From positions 2,914,001 to 2,978,000 of the forward strand of contig NZ_CP077062.1 of the NCBI RefSeq assembly GCF_019039255.1: a stretch of 64,000 bases of DNA, read 5' to 3'. Source of the stretch: Nocardioides panacis. Lineage in GTDB: Bacteria > Actinomycetota > Actinomycetes > Propionibacteriales > Nocardioidaceae. The position numbers and the translations under genes were made by a program. Shown here one piece after another: positions 8,989 to 17,047 of this stretch (the stretch's first letter is position 1; every line of letters begins with the position of its first letter). Below the pieces are notes generated by a model. That model ran no database searches. It was not told the origin of the DNA and worked only from the letters and a program-made list of their open reading frames with translations.

Positions 8989-9377
8989 GGGGCGGTCTCC
9001 TCGACGGCGTGGCCGGTGACGTCGAGCCGGATCCCGGGCCCCCAGATGCCCAGCGGCGGGACCTCCGCGGTGACCTCGACCTCGACACCCGGCGCGCCCC
9101 GGACCGCCGCCTCGCGCGCGGTGACCCCGCGGGCGTACCGGGCCGCGAGCGCGCCGGCGATCTGCTGCCGGGTGCGGTCGGCGCCCGCCTCGACCGGCCG
9201 GTCGACGGTCGCGGCGTACCGCGCGCCCTCCGAGGCCGCCGCGGTCAGGGTGTTGCGGACGTGCAGGACCAGCGCCAGCTGGAAGATGCCGAGGAACAGC
9301 GGCACGACCACCACCAGGACCAGCACGAAGTCGACCACCGCCGCGCCCCGCTCGGTGCGCCGGCGCGCGTCGCCCAT
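8985..9377 (-). CDS. TadE family pilus assembly protein
   Basis: 130 residues, ATG at 9377. The leader MGDARRRTERG is followed by AAVVDFVLVLVVVVPLFLGIFQLALVL, a hydrophobic helix with Asp at +5 of the expected cleavage site. Then comes the TadE signature region RNTLTAAASEGARYAA. The soluble C-terminal domain is short. It lies 3 bases downstream of the Flp-like gene and overlaps the following pseudopilin by 4 bases. Function inferred from family and operon: a minor pilin of the Flp/Tad apparatus. Confidence 0.85.
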   Translation of the reverse strand: MGDARRRTERGAAVVDFVLVLVVVVPLFLGIFQLALVLHVRNTLTAAASEGARYAATVDRPVEAGADRTRQQIAGALAARYARGVTAREAAVRGAPGVEVEVTAEVPPLGIWGPGIRLDVTGHAVEETAP

Positions 9378-9380
9378 CGC

Positions 9381-9575
9381 TCAGCCGCGCACGGACGCCA
9401 GCGCGTCGCGCAGCATCTGGCTCAGCTGCGGCCCGGCGATCGCCCACAGCGCCGCCACGAGGCCGGCGGTCATCACCGTGATCAGCACCCAGCCGGGTAC
9501 GTCGCCGCGCTCGTCCCTGGCCCGTGACCGGACCCGCGCGGTGAGCGGGAGGAGCAGCAGCATCAGCTGTGTCAT
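9381..9575 (-). CDS. Flp-like major pilin candidate (atypical)
   Basis: 64 residues, encoded between tadC and the tadE-like genes, which is where flp normally lies. A basic leader (LTARVRSRARDERG) precedes a single hydrophobic helix (about 26-48) and a short amphipathic tail (GPQLSQMLRDALASV), the size and shape of an Flp pilin. Unlike classical Flp pilins there is no Glu at +5 after the Gly: the sequence reads G/DVPGW. Processing by TadV-type peptidase is therefore uncertain. No peptidase gene is visible in the window. Confidence 0.65.
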   Translation of the reverse strand: MTQLMLLLLPLTARVRSRARDERGDVPGWVLITVMTAGLVAALWAIAGPQLSQMLRDALASVRG

Positions 9576-9583
9576 GGGGGTTC

Positions 9584-10534
9584 CTATCTGTGAGTGGGTC
9601 TCAGGGGGGTCACCAGGTGCAGCCCGACGACGCCGGGCCAGAACGCGAAGACGACCGTCACCGGGAGGACCAGGAACACGACCGGGACCATCATCAGGAC
9701 CTCCTTGCGGGCGCCCGACTCGATCAGCGCCCGACGGCCGGCCTCGCGGACGTCGGCGGCCTGGGCGTGCAGCACCCCGGACAGCGGGGTGCCCCGCTCG
9801 ATGGCCACGGCCATGCCCTCCGCGAACCGGGCGACCACCGGCAGCCCGGACCGGCGGGCCAGCGCGTCGAGCGCGGCGCTGACCGGGGTGCCGGTGCGGA
9901 TGTCGGCGAGCACGCCGGCGAGGTCGGTCGAGAGCTCGCCGCGGGAGCGCGTGACGACCCGGTCGAGTGCGGAGACCGGCCCCTCCCCGGCCCCGACGGC
10001 CAGTGCGAGCAGCTCGGCGATGGTCGGGAACTCGGCCAGCACCCGCCGTTCGCGCTCGACGACCTGGGCGGTGAGCCGGTTCTCCCGCAGCAGCACGCCG
10101 GCCACGAAGCCCACCGCGCAGAGCACCAGCAGCGGCACGGTCCGCCCCGGCGAGCGCAGCGCGACCAGCACCGAGACCGCGGCGGTGCCGCCGAAGGCGA
10201 CCAGCCCCCACAGCACCTGCTCCACCCGGAAGTCGTGCACGCTCATCGCCAGGTTGGCGCGCTCGAGCCGGCGGCGGATCGAGGCGTTCCCGCCGAGCAC
10301 CCGCTCCAGGGTCTCGGCGGCCGAGCCGAGCGACGGCCCGAGCAGCATGCGGAACGCCCCGGTCGGCGCGGCGCCCGGCACCAGCGGCCGGTCGGCCTGC
10401 GGCAGGTCGCGGACGTAGGGCAGCACGCGCAGCTCCAGCCGCGGGCGCCGCAGGGCCTGCAGCCGGGCCACCACCAGGAGCAGGCCGAGCCCGGCGCCCC
10501 CACCGCTGAGCGCACCCCAGGCCGCCGGGCTCAC
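9584..10534 (-). CDS. tadC: Tad secretion membrane protein TadC
   Basis: 316 residues from the GTG at 10534. It is a type II secretion F-domain protein with TM segments near residues 8-24, 112-130, 135-152 and 282-304, and a conserved cytoplasmic segment (EFPTIAELLALAVGAGEGPVSALDRV onward). It forms the inner-membrane platform of the Tad machine with TadB. It overlaps tadB by 4 bases. A run of six G at 9604-9609 sits in the last codons; with five, the protein would end six codons earlier. Since extra bases in such runs occur elsewhere in this window, the exact C-terminus is uncertain. Confidence 0.88.
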   Translation of the reverse strand: MSPAAWGALSGGGAGLGLLLVVARLQALRRPRLELRVLPYVRDLPQADRPLVPGAAPTGAFRMLLGPSLGSAAETLERVLGGNASIRRRLERANLAMSVHDFRVEQVLWGLVAFGGTAAVSVLVALRSPGRTVPLLVLCAVGFVAGVLLRENRLTAQVVERERRVLAEFPTIAELLALAVGAGEGPVSALDRVVTRSRGELSTDLAGVLADIRTGTPVSAALDALARRSGLPVVARFAEGMAVAIERGTPLSGVLHAQAADVREAGRRALIESGARKEVLMMVPVVFLVLPVTVVFAFWPGVVGLHLVTPLRPTHR

Positions 10535-11385
10535 GACAGCACCCGCTGCTCGGTCGGCAGCCGCCCGATCCGCACCATCGCGCGGTAGGCGACCAGGCAG
10601 AGCCCGCCGCCGACGGCCAGCACCAGCACCCCCGCGGGCGACGCGTAGCGGACGATCACCTCGTGCTGGAAGCAGAGCATCAGCAGCACCAGCCACGGTG
10701 CGGCGACCGCGAGCCGCGCGCCGTTGACCGTCCAGGCCTGCCGAGACTCGAGCTCCGAGCGGGTGCGGGCGTCCTCGCGCAGGAACCCCGACAGGTTGCG
10801 CAGCAGGCTGCCGAGCTCCCCGCCGCCGACCTCGCGGGCGATCCGCAGGCCCTCCACGACCCGGTCGCCGACCGGGTCGGCCAGCCGCACCTTGAGCCGG
10901 TCGAGGCTGTCCCCGAACCGGCCGGTGACCTGGTAGTCGGCGCCGAACGCCAGGAACGGCTCGCGGAGCGGCTCGGGCCCGCGGTACCCCAGGGCGGTGA
11001 GCGCCTCGGGCAGCGACATCCCGGCCCGCACCGCGGACGCGAGGTTGTCGACCGCCTCGGGCCACACCTCGGCGAGCTCGCGCTGCCGGCGCCGGGCCCG
11101 GCCGGTCACCGTCGCGAGCGGGAGGTAGCCGGCCATCAGCCCGAACGCCACGGCCACCGTCGCGGTGCGCGAGACGACCTGGACCGCGACGAACACCAGG
11201 ACGGCCCCGATCGCGCAGACCGACCACACGCCGCCGACCGTCGTACTCGGGAGGCCGGCACGGTCGAGCAGGTCGCGGGTGCGGCCCACCCGGTCCGGCC
11301 GCGAGGTGGACGGCGCCGGTGTCGTGAGTGCCAGCCAGACGAGCACCAGGCCGACGCCGACCCCCAGCCCGAGCACCGCGCCCAC
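10531..11385 (-). CDS. tadB: Tad secretion membrane protein TadB
   Basis: 284 residues from the GTG at 11385, two bases after the tadA stop. TM segments lie near residues 3-22, 48-66, 70-88, 225-243 and 252-272. The type II secretion F domain carries WPEAVDNLASAVRAGMSLPEALTALG and the paired Gly-rich REVGGGELGSLLRNLSGFLRED. It acts with TadC as the membrane platform that the TadA ATPase works on. The open frame extends upstream inside tadA, but that part resembles nothing in TadB and was excluded. Confidence 0.88.
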   Translation of the reverse strand: MGAVLGLGVGVGLVLVWLALTTPAPSTSRPDRVGRTRDLLDRAGLPSTTVGGVWSVCAIGAVLVFVAVQVVSRTATVAVAFGLMAGYLPLATVTGRARRRQRELAEVWPEAVDNLASAVRAGMSLPEALTALGYRGPEPLREPFLAFGADYQVTGRFGDSLDRLKVRLADPVGDRVVEGLRIAREVGGGELGSLLRNLSGFLREDARTRSELESRQAWTVNGARLAVAAPWLVLLMLCFQHEVIVRYASPAGVLVLAVGGGLCLVAYRAMVRIGRLPTEQRVLS

Positions 11386-11387
11386 GG

Positions 11388-12641
11388 TCAGGCACCCCCG
11401 TTGAGCAGCGCGCGTACGTCGATCCCGAGCCGTTCGTAGCGCTCCGGCCGGGGCGGCAGACCCTGGGTGCGGACCAGCCGCTGCTGCTCGCGCACGAACA
11501 GCGGCTCGGTCTCGATCACGTCGTTCTCGACCCGGCCGGGGACCCCGACGACCTCCTCCACCCGGCGTACCCCGTCGGGGCCGATGCCCAGGTGCACGAC
11601 GAGGTCGACCGAGGAGGCGACGGTGGGCACCACGAAGCGCGCGGAGATGTTCTCGCCGGCGAGCAGCGGCAGGGTGCACAGCTTGACGAGTGCCTCGCGG
11701 GCGCTGTTGGCGTGCAGCGAGGCCATGCCGGGCAGGCCGGCGTTCAGCGCCAGCAGCAGGTCGAGGCATTCCTCGGCCCGCACCTCGCCGACGATCACCC
11801 GGGACGGGCGCATCCGCAGGCTCTCCTTGACCAGGTCGCGCAGCCGGATCTCGCCGGTGCCCTCGAGGCCCTGCTGCCGGGTCTGCATCGCCACCCAGTC
11901 CGGGTGGCTGAACCGCAGCTCGAAGACCTCCTCGACCGACACCACCCGGTCGTGGCCCGGGATGCTGGCCGCCAAGCAGTTGAGCATCGTGGTCTTGCCC
12001 GCCTGCGTGGAGCCGGCGACCACGACGTTCAGCCCGGCCCGCACCGAGGCGTCCAGGAACGAGGCGGCCTGCTCGGTGAGGCTGCCCAGCGCGACCAGGT
12101 CGTGCAGCCGCGCGGCGCGGACCACGAACTTGCGGATGTTGACCGCCGAGAAGCCGCGGGAGATGCCCTCCAGCACGACGTGCAGCCGGTGCCCCTCGGG
12201 CAGCATCGCGTCCACGAACGGCTGGCTCAGGTCGATGCGCCGGCCACTGGACTTGAGCATCCGCTCGACGAGCTCCTGGACCTGCGCGGAGGTGAGGATC
12301 GTCGAGGTCAGCTCGTGCCGGCCGGCGCGGGCCACGAACACCCGCGACGGGTCGTTGATCCAGACCTCCTCGACCGTGGGGTCGTCGAGGTAGCGCTGCA
12401 GCGCGCCGAACCCGGAGACCCGGGACACCAGCTCCTCGACGACCGCGTCCTGGTCACCGACCGGCAGCACCGCCCCGGTCAGGCTGCGGTGGTCGTGGTC
12501 GGCGACCACCCGCTCGGCCAGCCGCCGTACGACGCCGGCGTCGCGCTGCGGGTCCACCGCCTCGGCCCGGACGGCGGCGCGCAGCGCGGCGTCGAGCGTC
12601 TCCAGCAGCTCCCCGTGCGCGTCGGCGTAGGCCAGGCTCAT
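11388..12641 (-). CDS. tadA: Tad/CpaF-type pilus assembly ATPase
   Basis: 417 residues from the ATG at 12641. It is a GSPII_E-family hexameric ATPase. The N-terminal domain has the typical YLDDPTVEEVWINDPSRVFV. Walker A is GSTQAGKTT, followed by the Asp-box region (VVSVEEVFELRF) and a Walker B/RIIVGEVR equivalent (RVIVGEVRAEECLDLLLAL). The His box is GMASLHANSAREAL. It powers Flp pilus assembly. It is the first gene of a leftward operon tadA-tadB-tadC-flp-tadE-like(x3) equivalent to Rv3659c-Rv3654c of M. tuberculosis; the Rv3660c (Ssd/CpaE) equivalent is not adjacent but lies at 40.4-41.7 kb. Confidence 0.93.
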   Translation of the reverse strand: MSLAYADAHGELLETLDAALRAAVRAEAVDPQRDAGVVRRLAERVVADHDHRSLTGAVLPVGDQDAVVEELVSRVSGFGALQRYLDDPTVEEVWINDPSRVFVARAGRHELTSTILTSAQVQELVERMLKSSGRRIDLSQPFVDAMLPEGHRLHVVLEGISRGFSAVNIRKFVVRAARLHDLVALGSLTEQAASFLDASVRAGLNVVVAGSTQAGKTTMLNCLAASIPGHDRVVSVEEVFELRFSHPDWVAMQTRQQGLEGTGEIRLRDLVKESLRMRPSRVIVGEVRAEECLDLLLALNAGLPGMASLHANSAREALVKLCTLPLLAGENISARFVVPTVASSVDLVVHLGIGPDGVRRVEEVVGVPGRVENDVIETEPLFVREQQRLVRTQGLPPRPERYERLGIDVRALLNGGA

Positions 12642-12671
12642 GACTCCCCCCGAGTCCGAGTGCGACCGTGC

Positions 12672-12738
12672 GACGCACCCCCGTCGGTCCGTTTCGGGAG
12701 TATCGCAACGCGATCGTCCCGGCTGGAAGGGGTGCGTC
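12672..12738 (-). promoter_or_regulatory. Long inverted repeat upstream of the tad operon
   Basis: Perfect 10-bp arms GACGCACCCC (12672-12681) and GGGGTGCGTC (12729-12738), 47 bases apart, 31-97 bases upstream of tadA. The spacer holds a second small palindrome TCGC-AAC-GCGA. This is the only intergenic space available for the tad operon promoter, so the repeat is a candidate operator for a dimeric regulator. Function inferred from position only. Confidence 0.35.
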
Positions 12739-12790
12739 CGGATCTGTGGACAACCTGCGACGGCTGCGAACGGGTGTGGCCCGTGAGGCG

Positions 12791-13603
12791 TCAGCGGGCC
12801 CCGGTGAGGCCCTCGTTCGACGAGCCGGACAGCCGTTGCGCCAGCCAGATCGGCACGATCGAGGCGACGATCAGCACCGCCGCGACCACGTTGACCACCG
12901 GCGCCTGGTTCGGCCGGAACAGGTTGTTGAAGATCCACAGCGGCAGCGTCTCCTCGCGGGCTCCCGCGGTGAACGTGGTCACGATGATCTCGTCGAAGGA
13001 CAGCGCGAACGCCAGCAGCCCGCCGGCCAGCAGCGCCGACCGCAGCAGCGGGAACGTCACCAGCCGGAAGGTCGTGAACGAGCCCGCGCCGAGGTCCATC
13101 GAGGCCTCCTCCAGGCTGCCGCCGAGCCGGCGCAGCCGGGCCTGCACGTTGTTGAAGACCGTGACGATGCAGAACGTCGCGTGCGCGACCACGATCGTCA
13201 GGAACCCGAGCTCCAGCCCGAACACGGTCCGGAAGACGTTGTTCAGCGCGATGCCGGTGACGATGCCGGGCAGCGCGATCGGCAGCAGGATCAGCAGGGA
13301 CACGCTGTTGCGCCCGAAGAACCGCTGCCGCTGCAGGGCCATCGCGGCCATCGTGCCGAGCAGCAGCGAGATCGCCGTGGCCTGCAGCGCCACCTCGACA
13401 CTGACCAGCAGCGCGGCCCGCGCCCCCTCGGACTGGGCGGCGGCCTTCCACCAGCGCAGGGTCAGCTGCTGCGGCGGCCAGGCGAAGGACTTGTTGGCGT
13501 TGAACGAGTTCAGCACCACCAGCGCCAGCGGTGTGTAGACGAACACCAGCGCCAGCGTGGTGATCGCCAGCAGCAGGCGGCGCAGCCCGCGCGACAGGGT
13601 CAC
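12791..13603 (-). CDS. potC: Spermidine/putrescine-type ABC transporter permease (PotC-like)
   Basis: 270 residues from the GTG at 13603, with six predicted TM segments. The binding-protein-dependent permease EAA loop is seen as LEEASMDLGAGSFTTFRLVTFPLLRSALLAG. The motif LSFDEIIVTTFTAG is characteristic of PotC-type permeases. It is the last gene of the importer operon and its start overlaps the potB stop by 4 bases. Substrate class (polyamine or a related cation or organic acid) is inferred from family. Confidence 0.88.
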   Translation of the reverse strand: MTLSRGLRRLLLAITTLALVFVYTPLALVVLNSFNANKSFAWPPQQLTLRWWKAAAQSEGARAALLVSVEVALQATAISLLLGTMAAMALQRQRFFGRNSVSLLILLPIALPGIVTGIALNNVFRTVFGLELGFLTIVVAHATFCIVTVFNNVQARLRRLGGSLEEASMDLGAGSFTTFRLVTFPLLRSALLAGGLLAFALSFDEIIVTTFTAGAREETLPLWIFNNLFRPNQAPVVNVVAAVLIVASIVPIWLAQRLSGSSNEGLTGAR

Positions 13604-14457
13604 AGGTTCTCCAGCGCACCGGTGCGTCGTACGGCGGTCAGGTAGATGACCATCACGACCACCGGGATGGTCGCGACCGCCGCCGCGAACGGCAGGTTGT
13701 TGGCGGCACCGACGTTGTCGTAGACCACGTTGCCGAGCATCTGGTTGGCGCCGCCGACGATCCGCACCGCGATGTAGTCGCCCAGCGTCAGCGAGAACGT
13801 GAACAGCGAGCCGGCCACGATCGCGGGGAAGACCACCGGCAGCACCACCCGGCGCAGCGTCGTGGTGCTGCGCGCGCCGAGGTCGGCGGACGCCTCCAGC
13901 AGCGACCCGGGCAGCCGCTCCAGGCCGGCGAAGATCGGCAGGATCATGTACGGCAGCCACAGGTAGGCCAGCGTGATGATCACCGCGGTCAGCCCGTAGC
14001 CCGGGGTGTCCAGGCCGAACGGAGCCGCCACCCAGGACACCAGTCCCCCGGTGCCGAGCATCCCGCGCCAGGCGTAGGCCTTGACGAGGTACGACGCCCA
14101 CAGCGGCATCACCACCGCGACCAGCAGCAGCCGCTGCGCGCGCGGCGAGGCGACCTTGGCCATGAACAGCGCCACCGGGAACGCGATCAGCGCGTCCAGC
14201 AGCGTCACCAGCACCGCGATGCCGAGCGTGCGCACGGTGATCGTGCGGTAGACGTCGATCGTGAACAGGTTCCGGAAGTTGTCCAGCGTCCAGGTCCGCT
14301 CGACGTCGCCGGTGAAGCTGTTCTGCCCCCAGAACGCGGTCACGAACAACGCCGCCAGCGCCCCGAGGTAGGCCACGCCCAGCCACAGCATCGGTGGCGT
14401 GAGCAGCAGCCCGACCCGGAGCCCGGGACGGCGGTGCAGCAGGCCGGAGACCGCCAT
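13600..14457 (-). CDS. potB: Spermidine/putrescine-type ABC transporter permease (PotB-like)
   Basis: 285 residues from the ATG at 14457 (MAVSGLLHRR). Six TM segments begin with LLLTPPMLWLGVAYLGALAALF. The EAA loop is LLEASADLGARSTTTLRRVVLPVVFPAIVAG. FSLTLGDYIAVRIVGG is typical of PotB permeases. Overlaps potC by 4 bases and follows the binding-protein gene by 2 bases, so the four genes form one operon. Upstream in-frame codons belong to antisense or alternate-frame sequence inside the binding-protein gene. Confidence 0.88.
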   Translation of the reverse strand: MAVSGLLHRRPGLRVGLLLTPPMLWLGVAYLGALAALFVTAFWGQNSFTGDVERTWTLDNFRNLFTIDVYRTITVRTLGIAVLVTLLDALIAFPVALFMAKVASPRAQRLLLVAVVMPLWASYLVKAYAWRGMLGTGGLVSWVAAPFGLDTPGYGLTAVIITLAYLWLPYMILPIFAGLERLPGSLLEASADLGARSTTTLRRVVLPVVFPAIVAGSLFTFSLTLGDYIAVRIVGGANQMLGNVVYDNVGAANNLPFAAAVATIPVVVMVIYLTAVRRTGALENL

Positions 14458-14459
14458 GG

Positions 14460-15674
14460 TCAGCCCTTGATCTCCGTCCAGGCCTGGGTCCACTGGCCGT
14501 AGTCGGTGCAGGTGGCGTCCTTGCGGCCGTCGAGGCACTGCTTGATCGGCGTGGTCCAGTACCAGATCTTGTCGGCGTAGGCCTTGTCGGCGGCGTGGTA
14601 GGTCGCGCAGAACGACTTGTCGGTGGTGAGGTCGCAGGCCTTGGCGTTGGCCGGTGCCTCACCGAAGTACTCCGCGGACTGGGCGTTCGCGGAGGGGCCG
14701 GCGATGTAGTCCATCCACGCGTAGGCGCAGTTGGAGTTCTTCGACTTCGAGCTGACCATCCAGGTGTCGGACCAGCCGGTCGAGCCCTTGCTCGGGAACA
14801 GCACCCCGACCGGCACCTTGTCGGCCTCCACCAGGTTCGCGATGAACTGCCAGGTGGTGCCGATCAGCGTGTCCCCGCTGGTGAACGCCTGCTGCTCCTT
14901 GAGGTAGTCCGACCAGTACTCCGAGATCTGCGGACGCTGCTGCTTGAGCACCGCGACGGCCGCGTCGAGCTGCTTCTGATCGAGCGCGTAGGGGTTCTTG
15001 ATCCCGAGGTCGGGCTGGGTGTTCATCAGGTGCAGCGCCGCGTCGGCGATGTAGATCGGCGAGTCGTAGGCGGTGATCTTGCCGGCGTACGGCGGGTTCT
15101 TCTCGAACACCGCGTCCCACCCGGTCGGCGCCGGCTTCACCTTGTCCTTGCGCCACATCAGCAGGTTCGCGCCCCAGCCCTGCGGGACGCCGTACATCTG
15201 CCCGTTGACGGAGTTCCACGCCCGGTCCTTGAGGAACGGCTGGATGTCGGGGTAGCTCTTCAGCAGCGCGGTGTTGACCGGCGCGGCGTCCCCCGAGGCG
15301 ATCAGCCGCAGCGACGCGTCCCCGGAGGCCGACACCACGTCGTACTGGCCGGTCTTCATCAGGGTCAGCGCCTCGTCGGAGGTGCCGAAGTACTTCACGT
15401 TCGCCTGGCAGCCGGTCTTCTTCTCGAACGGGGTGACCCAGTCCACCGACTTGTCGTTGCTGCCGTCCTCGGCGTACCCGGGCCAGGCCAGGATGTTGAC
15501 CTGCCCCTCCATGGCACCCAGGGACTTCTTCATGGGTACGTCGGGCGCGGTGAACGTCCCGGCGCCGGCACTCGTGCCGCCACCACCACCTCCACCGCCA
15601 CCGGACGTCGTGCCGCACGCCGCCAAGCCCGCGGCGAGCACGACCGCCGACGCGATCGCTGTGATCTTCTTCAT
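14460..15674 (-). CDS. potD: Extracellular spermidine/putrescine-type substrate-binding lipoprotein
   Basis: 404 residues. A lipoprotein signal ends in the lipobox LAAC (Cys at about residue 20), followed by an unusual linker of nine consecutive glycines and a Ser/Ala/Thr-rich spacer. The mature domain shows the PotD fold (INILAWPGY-like NILAWPGYAEDG near 62, TSDEALTLMKTGQYDVV, VPQGWGANLLMW, GTTWQFIANLVEA). Four C-terminal cysteines suggest disulfides. It delivers substrate to PotBC. Its ATG overlaps the potA stop (ATGA). The poly-Gly tract is encoded by a low-complexity CCA/CCN repeat and may vary in length. Confidence 0.9.
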   Translation of the reverse strand: MKKITAIASAVVLAAGLAACGTTSGGGGGGGGGTSAGAGTFTAPDVPMKKSLGAMEGQVNILAWPGYAEDGSNDKSVDWVTPFEKKTGCQANVKYFGTSDEALTLMKTGQYDVVSASGDASLRLIASGDAAPVNTALLKSYPDIQPFLKDRAWNSVNGQMYGVPQGWGANLLMWRKDKVKPAPTGWDAVFEKNPPYAGKITAYDSPIYIADAALHLMNTQPDLGIKNPYALDQKQLDAAVAVLKQQRPQISEYWSDYLKEQQAFTSGDTLIGTTWQFIANLVEADKVPVGVLFPSKGSTGWSDTWMVSSKSKNSNCAYAWMDYIAGPSANAQSAEYFGEAPANAKACDLTTDKSFCATYHAADKAYADKIWYWTTPIKQCLDGRKDATCTDYGQWTQAWTEIKG

Positions 15675-16777
15675 GAGGTCTCCTCGGTGAGCTGGTCCAC
15701 CTCTGCCGCGGTGGACGGTCTGGTCGACGCGCTGGTCGACGGACTGGGGGGCCCGAGAGAGACGACGTGGAGGCGCCGCCAGCACAGCGTCACCGGCTCG
15801 CCCCGACGGTCGAGGAGCCGGGTCGGTGAGGTCTCCAGGTTCTGCTGGAGGACGGTGAGCGTGCCGCCCGCGTCGAGGTCGACGACGGAGTGGGTGGCCG
15901 CGCCGAGGTACACCACCTCGCGGACCACGCCCCGCGCGGTGCACACGTCGTCGCCCGTGGGCGCCGGGTCGCCGGGCGGCAGCAGGGTGATCTTCTCGGG
16001 CCGGATGCTGACCGGGCCCGGGTCGCCGAGCAGCTGCTCCGCGACCGGCCCCTCCAGCAGGTTGGAGGTGCCCACGAACCCGGCCACGAACGGGGTGGCC
16101 GGCTGCTCGTAGAGCTCGACCGGGGTCGCGACCTGCTCGATGCGACCGTCCCGGAACACCGCGATCCGGTCGCTCATCGTCAGCGCCTCCTCCTGGTCGT
16201 GGGTGACGAACACGAAGGTGATCCCGACCTCGCGCTGCATCTCCTTCAGCTCGATCTGCATCTCGCGGCGCAGCTTGAGGTCGAGGGCGCCGAGCGGCTC
16301 GTCGAGGAGCAGCACCTTGGGGCGGTTGACCAGCGCCCGGGCGAGCGCCACCCGCTGCCGCTGGCCGCCGGAGAGCTCGTGCGGCCGGCGGTCGCCGAAG
16401 CCGCCGAGCCGGACCGTCGCGAGCGCCTGCTCGGTGCGGGTGCGGCGCTGGTCCCGGGGCACCTTCTTGACCCGCAGCCCGTAGGCGACGTTGTCCTGCA
16501 CGCTCATGTGCGGGAACAGCGCGTAGTCCTGGAAGACCGTGTTGACGTCGCGCGCGAAGGGCGGCTGCGACGTGACGTCCTGGTCGCCGAGCAGGATCCG
16601 GCCCTCCGTGGGCGTCTCGAAGCCGGCCACCATCCGCAGCACGGTGGTCTTGCCGGAGCCGGACGGGCCGAGCATGGAGAAGAACTCCCCGTCCGCGATG
16701 TCCAGGTCGATCCCGTCCACGGCGGCGACCGCGCCGAAGGACTTGCGGAGCCCGCGCAGCGAGATTGCCACCGACAT
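15671..16777 (-). CDS. potA: Spermidine/putrescine-type ABC transporter ATP-binding protein
   Basis: 368 residues from the ATG at 16777 (MSVAISLRGLRKSFG). Walker A is GPSGSGKTT, signature LSGGQRQR, Walker B VLLLDEPLGALD, and the switch His lies in FVTHDQEE. A C-terminal TOBE domain (about 270-350) is present. It energises uptake by PotBCD and is the first gene of the leftward operon potA-potD-potB-potC. The final roughly 20 residues are Ser/Thr/Pro-rich and not conserved. A run of six C in this tail was checked as a possible frameshift, but shortening it would remove the stop codon, so the frame as read appears right. Confidence 0.92.
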   Translation of the reverse strand: MSVAISLRGLRKSFGAVAAVDGIDLDIADGEFFSMLGPSGSGKTTVLRMVAGFETPTEGRILLGDQDVTSQPPFARDVNTVFQDYALFPHMSVQDNVAYGLRVKKVPRDQRRTRTEQALATVRLGGFGDRRPHELSGGQRQRVALARALVNRPKVLLLDEPLGALDLKLRREMQIELKEMQREVGITFVFVTHDQEEALTMSDRIAVFRDGRIEQVATPVELYEQPATPFVAGFVGTSNLLEGPVAEQLLGDPGPVSIRPEKITLLPPGDPAPTGDDVCTARGVVREVVYLGAATHSVVDLDAGGTLTVLQQNLETSPTRLLDRRGEPVTLCWRRLHVVSLGPPSPSTSASTRPSTAAEVDQLTEETS

Positions 16778-17047
16778 GGCCGCAGTATGGCAGCGGTGCG
16801 GCAACCGATCCCATGCCCCAGACCGCTCATTTCTGCGGTTTTCCTTGGTGCCCGGTCGTGCCGGGCAGCGTTTCCGCAGCCGGGACCGTGACGGACCGGC
16901 CCGTAACCCCCGGGCGGCCGGCTCGTTGGTGCTGACGAGCGGGTTTCGTCCCCGCCGGACCGGGAAACCTACCCGGAGCGGGCAGCACCGCCCCGTCGAA
17001 TCTCCGCCGTCTCTCGGGAGCGGCGGGTTTCGTCTGTCCGGACCGGC
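16778..17047. other. Intergenic region with a 12-bp direct repeat
   Basis: A 270-base gap between the divergently placed potA start and the 3' end of the LigD polymerase gene, without a supportable reading frame. It contains the 12-mer GCGGGTTTCGTC twice (16939-16950 and 17023-17034, 84 bases apart). This gap must hold the potABCD promoter. The repeats could be regulator sites; nothing else stands out. Confidence 0.4.

Noticed and set aside
9604-9609. Six-G run at the tadC C-terminus as a possible frameshift
   Set aside because: Shortening it would end TadC six codons earlier. Both ends are plausible, so this is recorded only as a note in the tadC entry.
15585-15605. CCA/CCN repeat in potD as a microsatellite or CRISPR-like repeat
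   Set aside because: It is a short in-frame poly-Gly codon tract after a lipobox, a common linker, without spacers.
15735-15750. Six-C run in the potA tail as a possible frameshift
   Set aside because: Removing a base would abolish the potA stop and fuse it into potD, so the frame as read is better.
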